Below, piece after piece: positions 59,801 through 64,000 of a stretch of DNA of 64,000 nucleotides. The notes beneath the pieces were generated by a model. The model had not been told where the DNA came from and searched no databases. It saw only the letters and a list, made by a program, of their open reading frames with translations. Position 1 is the stretch's first letter; the number at the start of each line of letters is the position of its first letter. The stretch covers positions 57,659-121,658 of the forward strand of contig ADNK01000566.1 in the NCBI GenBank assembly GCA_000320545.1. Reading direction: 5' to 3'. A program made the position numbers and the translations under genes. The DNA is from Bigelowiella natans CCMP2755 (lineage: Eukaryota; Cercozoa; Chlorarachniophyceae).

Positions 59801-60772
59801 GCGTTGGTGAAAAGGTGCGTCTGCTGGAGTCTCCCCTTGATCGTGGTGTCAAGGTTACTTGAAATTTGCTCTGTCAAGAAAGCGAGAGGGAGGTCGAATT
59901 CCTGGGCCAGATGCGTCAGATCCAATCTACGGCAATTTAACAATTTAAGGATGTAAGTAGTTTGTATCCAAATGATTTCGATGAGGCGGAAAAGGGGGGG
60001 TAGGAATGGGTTGGCATTTTCGCCGTGCAGAAATACACACTAAACAAACCTTCCTAGAGTTTGTAGCTTCTCGTTAATCTCCTCCGCCATCGCGTTTAAA
60101 TAGCGAGTGGTGATAACTTCGCTTCCAAGAAGCATCTTGTGCTTATCGCCCTTCACAATGGCTTTGACAGCTGCCTGGACATGCTCCGTACCGACGTCAC
60201 AGTTCTTCTGGATATTTAGCATGCTTGTTCGACCTGATATAGGAAGTCCAGGGGAAAGAACGCGCCAGCAAGTAGGAATATCAGTGTGAAGCATTGATTT
60301 GCCCGGCAGCATCTCGAATAAACCACCGAGATATTCACACGCACCTCCATCGCGCTCAATAACTTCGTTGATCTCCTTGTTAAGTTGCTCGTGTGTGAGA
60401 TACTCACGGCCAGTGGTGGTGTGGAGGAGCTAGGGGAGCAAAGAAACCACCGCACAGAATAAGCCTAGAGAATGCGACGAGGACAAATAATCACGGATAC
60501 TTCTACGCACCTTAATGTCACCCTGGCTGATGATCTTTGAGATCAGATCAACGCAATTTCGATGTGACAGGCGGTTTGAGACGTCTTTCATCTGTGCAGC
60601 AAGCAGCTGCTTCTGCAATTGAGCCTTGAGGTAAGAAAGGGGAAATGGGTATTACTATTCGGAAGTTTCTGCTTGCGCTTAGAACCATACAGCATGCATC
60701 GCAGACCCACTTCTCGTTCACCACAAGCATTCAATAGGTTTTCGACATGAATCTTACTATCTCATCGTCCAT
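56679..60772 (-). CDS. UFL1: UFL1, E3 UFM1-protein ligase
   Basis: Eight exons: 60758-60772, 60511-60624, 60345-60429, 60050-60233, 59557-59926, 57831-59368, 56958-57519, 56679-56789. They total 2979 bases (992 residues), all in phase. It follows the UFL1 layout: LLAAQMKDVSNRLSHRNCVD near the start, TTGREYLTHEQLNKEINEVI, ITTRYLNAMAEEINEKLQTL, LAQEFDLPLAFLTEQISSNL (winged-helix region), FTNAFVHRLRVQIRGALHAA, YITFDRLRKL, the central SYLDTLVVKMK region and the helical C-terminus FQYAVLILHSQMSSGMLHTP. UFL1 works with DDRGK1 at the ER to attach UFM1, for example to ribosomal protein uL24. The chain is longer than human UFL1 (about 794) because of G/K/S-rich and acidic low-complexity inserts near 58560-58880 and 57000-57350. 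No catalytic cysteine is expected in this scaffold-type E3. Confidence 0.96.
56846..56902 (+). repeat. (CA)n-type microsatellite
   Basis: CACACA run with ACGC interruptions in the last intron of UFL1. Confidence 0.9.
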
Positions 60773-61322
60773 GATTTCCCGACGTGGTTCCGGTGGACCG
60801 GTGAAGGGGGGGGTATTGGCCAACACTTGGATATAGGAATGTAGTGCGATTCTTCCGCTTGCGACCTTTAAATTGTTGACGCTACATAAAAATCACGCTT
60901 TTATCTTTGTCGTAAGCACTGAAACGCTGCTCTGTGTTATCCTGGAAAACTCCCGACATTTTGTTGCGGACAGACAGACCTGTTCCAGCACTCTCCTCGT
61001 TCTAGATTAAAATTAATGCAACAGGAACCTAAAATAATTTGAACATGTATAGATCTGGAGAGGGGAAAATCCCGGTGGTTTCTCTCATGAAAAGAGATTC
61101 ATAAGTCTTTAATATCGAGCATATATCGTAAATATTAGGTCCATTCTATCGCAAAACAGCTGCGAAGCCACGCCGTAAGCTACGCCAAAAACAGAAGGTC
61201 CGCCTCCCCCACATCCGCAAAATTGTCTAGCTGGTGCCTGCCACCGCTGCCGTTAGCTGCTGTTTTTAAAAGTCCGCTGGGCTTCAATAGAATTTTCATT
61301 TTCGATTTGAGAGGTCATGCTA

Positions 61323-62404
61323 ATGATGTTGGCGCATTCATTCGTTAACGGTGAAAAAAGTAAGCTTTCGTCGGTTTTGCTACTGGCCAATGTGCGGAGC
61401 TCTCCTGCACAATGACGAAACTCGATAGAGACAGAAACCTATCTTTATTGATAATACATAGATAGGAAACGATGTATCAATAAATGTATCGAAACATCTC
61501 CAACGTGTGTTTGCATATTCTCATCCCGCAGGCCAGAAAATGAGCGTTTCAACACCGCAAGCGATCCTTCGGGACGACATGTTGATGTTAACACCCTTAA
61601 CTGGGAGCAGCTAAACCAAGTTCACCAGTCTCTGCAAGCAGATATCCAGAACATCACAACTAGCTACGGTTCGCTCAGGCTGGCAGTCGGCCGTTTCAAA
61701 ACCTCTCAGGAATGCCTCAAAGACATATCAAACGACAACAAAGGTTGGTTCTATTGTATGTTATAATGTCCTCCCCTAATTCTCCTCCTTCCTCATTTCT
61801 TCCCCTCCCCTCGTAAATTTCAACTGATCTGTTTCACCATATCACCGTAATTCGTCATTGATTCCCGCACTCTTCTCTTCTCTATCCAGATAAAGACATT
61901 TTAGTGCCTTTGACATCGTCGCTTTACATCCCTGGAAAGCTCAAGGACATCAATAAGGTAACGAAGAATTGTCAAGAAAGCGATATTGCGCCTTCCGGCC
62001 AAATTTCACGAAACTCGCTGTTTGTTGTCCAGGTGATCGTGGAAGTTGGGGACAAATTCTACGTTGAAAAAGATATCAAAGATGCGAAGGACTTCCTTGG
62101 CCGCAAAGTGGACGATCTCGAGAAACGAGTCAAGACCGTAGGAGGTACGCTGCTGCAAAAGAAACCCTATTGGCTACCTCCCCCACTTAATAAGTAGGAG
62201 AAGAAGTAACGTTTGCTGTTATTCTTCAGATGTGCTGAGCCGGAAGAATCAAGACATTCAAGTCGTCAATATGGTACTCAACGCTAATAATGGTTTTGAT
62301 GGAGAGAATTTGTACTTAAAGGAAAACTGGTCCTGTGCTGTTAGGTTCGACGAGCTAGAGCTCAGGAAGCACTGAAGGCCCAAGCAAAGGCTAACAAAGG
62401 CTAA
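61323..62404 (+). CDS. PFDN5: Prefoldin subunit 5
   Basis: Exons 61323-61359, 61537-61743, 61890-61957, 62033-62144, 62230-62273, 62345-62404 give 528 bases (175 residues) in phase. The core is diagnostic: LNWEQLNQVHQSLQADIQNI (first coiled coil), LVPLTSSLYIPGKLKDIN, VIVEVGDKFYVEKDIKDAKD (beta hairpin) and FLGRKVDDLEKRVKTVG (second coiled coil). It is an alpha-class subunit of the heterohexameric prefoldin that hands unfolded actin and tubulin to CCT in the cytosol. The first exon (MMLAHSFVNGEK) is inferred from a GTAAGC donor and phase match and is less certain. Length is slightly above the usual 150 or so residues because of the N-terminus. Confidence 0.93.
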
Positions 62405-63562
62405 TGAGTCCAAGTCCAAATTACATAGAAGATATGCGTATCGATAAAGATGATCATTCGGTGTACAAATTCTGTGAGACATACTACAACTAAAATTTGC
62501 CCGAACAGAAATTACATTCATGGCGGTTCAAACGTAACGGCGCCCATCGCATGACATCGCCGGCGACCTTGCATACCGCATTTACATGTGATTTGACACA
62601 CAGTGGATCGAGGCCACGCTACGTGTGTCATGACCTGTACATGGGGGTTCAGTGTTGGCCTTGCATTGTGCAAGTCATGGTACATGGCATCATGCATTTT
62701 CTTGCATCGTTCTGGAGGTCAAGGCAAGAGTTTGCGAATGGGAAGGGTGTCGCGTGTCGCGTGTCGCGGCCTTGCATGATCGGTGCCGGTATACGACATG
62801 CAAGCACACGTACGTACCAGCGGTGCAGTATATGCGCAGGCTAGCAGGGCACGTGCTAGCGCGACTGCCAATGCAATGTGTGCATGCAACATTGCAGCTT
62901 TTTTTTAGAGTCGGGGCAAAAATAGTGGAGCTTGCTTTCCAAAAATTTTTGAAAAATTGGACGGATTTGGCTGCATCGTGTTTTCGAATAAAATTGATAT
63001 TGCTGCTAGAAAATATCTAGACACCGCGGACACACAGCGTAGAATCGAAACAGCGGTTACCATTATATCACGCGGCACTTTTTTAATATGGAGAAACCTA
63101 GTATATTGCTCTTTTTACAACAAAAACAATCATTATATGTTTAATAGGTATACGCACAGCGACTAGGATCGGATGACGTTGAACTATTCATTGCTATGAT
63201 GTGCGATTTGAAGCATTTCTTGTACACTGACGACTTTCTCACGAGGCTTTCCGATTGCCTGTAAAGTGCGAGCACCATGCATTAGGTCCCACATCCAATC
63301 AAAGGCATATGAAAATGAGAAATGTCTTCTACGAGCATCATTGCGATTTACACGTGCTCTCCAGCACAGCCACAAAACTTGAATCAATACACATGTTATC
63401 CAACTATATCACTCTTCTTTTCATGATCGAATTGTAGGGAAAATCAAGCTGATTTCCCCAATGTATTTAAAATGCAAAACATATATTATTCTGTGCACGA
63501 CTCATTGACACTGTGTGAATCGCAATTTGCAGCCCGGAACGAAGCTATCACAGCACATAACC

Positions 63563-63568
<6 letters not shown>
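62405..63568. other. Gene-free intergenic stretch
   Basis: GCATGC- and TGCATG-rich DNA (62640-62900), then AT-rich DNA; short frames have no coding look. Confidence 0.5.

Positions 63569-63626
<58 letters not shown>
63569..63626 (+). repeat. (C)n-(CT)n-(CA)n compound microsatellite
   Basis: A C-tract is followed by CT units and CA units. Confidence 0.95.
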
Positions 63627-63801
63627 AGATTTGGCGATTTACCTGTTCCCTTCACTGTCTCCACACGTTCAATTGAACGCCATCCCTATAGCGATGGGAA
63701 TTGTATGGGGAGGGAGAGAGGCCAGGAAACATTACAAATCGATTTCAGCACAGATTTAAAACCGTTGTTATTTAAACCACACACGCACACATTCCGCCCA
63801 C

Positions 63802-63940
63802 CTTTGTGTCCACAATCAGCTTACAGCCATCCTTCCCTCCGACTAAGAGTCCGTCTTCATTCCGAGCCAGTCGAAGGGCATCCTCCTCTGCCATCTTCGT
63901 GGTTTTAGATCCTCCCAATTTCCCAGCATCAAGGTCCTCG
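63802..63940 (-). CDS. Internal exon of an unrecognised gene running off the window end
   Basis: A minus-strand open segment with acceptor TTCTTCAG just above 63940 and donor AAAG/GTGGGC at 63802. It encodes about 46 residues including EDLDAGKLGG, MAEEDALRLARNEDGLLVGG and GCKLIVDTK. Composition is protein-like and charged. The flanking exons are not identified, and the upstream ones lie beyond 64000. The family is not recognised. Confidence 0.45.
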
Positions 63941-64000
63941 CTGAAGAACGACACCAAAATCCACCGAGAAGGAGGGGAGGGGGGGGCGGGGGGAGGGGGA

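Noticed and set aside
1-64000. CRISPR arrays, prokaryotic operons, rRNA or viral blocks
   Set aside because: No regular spacer arrays, no Shine-Dalgarno-led gene strings, no rRNA-like segment and no capsid, polymerase or integrase motifs seen; spliced genes throughout.

Overview
The window is eukaryotic nuclear DNA. Genes are split by GT-AG introns of roughly 50-400 bases and most were rebuilt exon by exon; summed exon lengths and intron phases close exactly for most models, which is the main evidence for them. Three cargo types hint at the organism. IFT38/CLUAP1 implies a cilium or flagellum. A phytyl-ester-synthase-like hydrolase and a short membrane protein, both with signal-peptide-like leaders followed by basic, hydroxylated stretches, suggest a plastid reached through the secretory route. 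UBA5 and UFL1 show a ufmylation pathway. I infer a flagellate alga with a complex plastid (for example a heterokont), but the sequence alone does not prove the lineage.

Layout: 1-1.6 kb dispersed-repeat cluster; 1.7-5.06 kb (-) four SAP domains fused to an EEP nuclease; 5.57-6.97 kb (+) tandem SH3b plus PH-like protein; 7.8-9.5 kb (-) unknown gene; 11.7-13.8 kb (-) CCDC130/Yju2-family splicing factor; 14.07-14.5 kb tandem repeat; 14.8-17.8 kb (-) PES-like alpha/beta hydrolase; 18.27-19.52 kb (+) UBA5; 20.4-21.9 kb (-) multi-pass membrane protein; 22.2-22.8 kb (+) tandem DUF1330-like protein; 22.8-23.3 kb possible inverted-repeat element; 24.2-29.9 kb microsatellite-rich stretch carrying an unknown split gene; 29.9-31 kb (-) helical protein; 31.1-32.1 kb (+) dienelactone hydrolase; 32.9-34.3 kb (-) membrane protein; 34.5-39.0 kb (+) ankyrin protein with four tandemly duplicated exons; 39.7-41.5 kb (-) disordered nuclear-type protein; 41.7-43.2 kb (+) Tim17-family protein; 43.6-48.4 kb (-) IFT38; 49.5-50.4 kb (+) plastid-type membrane protein; 51.1-54.1 kb (-) helical-repeat protein; 54.7-56.1 kb (+) membrane protein; 56.7-60.8 kb (-) UFL1; 61.3-62.4 kb (+) prefoldin subunit 5; the window ends inside another minus-strand gene.

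Functional links: UBA5 (E1) and UFL1 (E3) act in the same UFM1 conjugation pathway although 37 kb apart. CCDC130, prefoldin 5 and Tim17 are housekeeping. Nothing looks viral, prokaryotic or recently transferred as a block. Gene-free stretches hold microsatellites, GCATGC-rich DNA and a dispersed repeat with a core ending in CTACATTAGGATGA.
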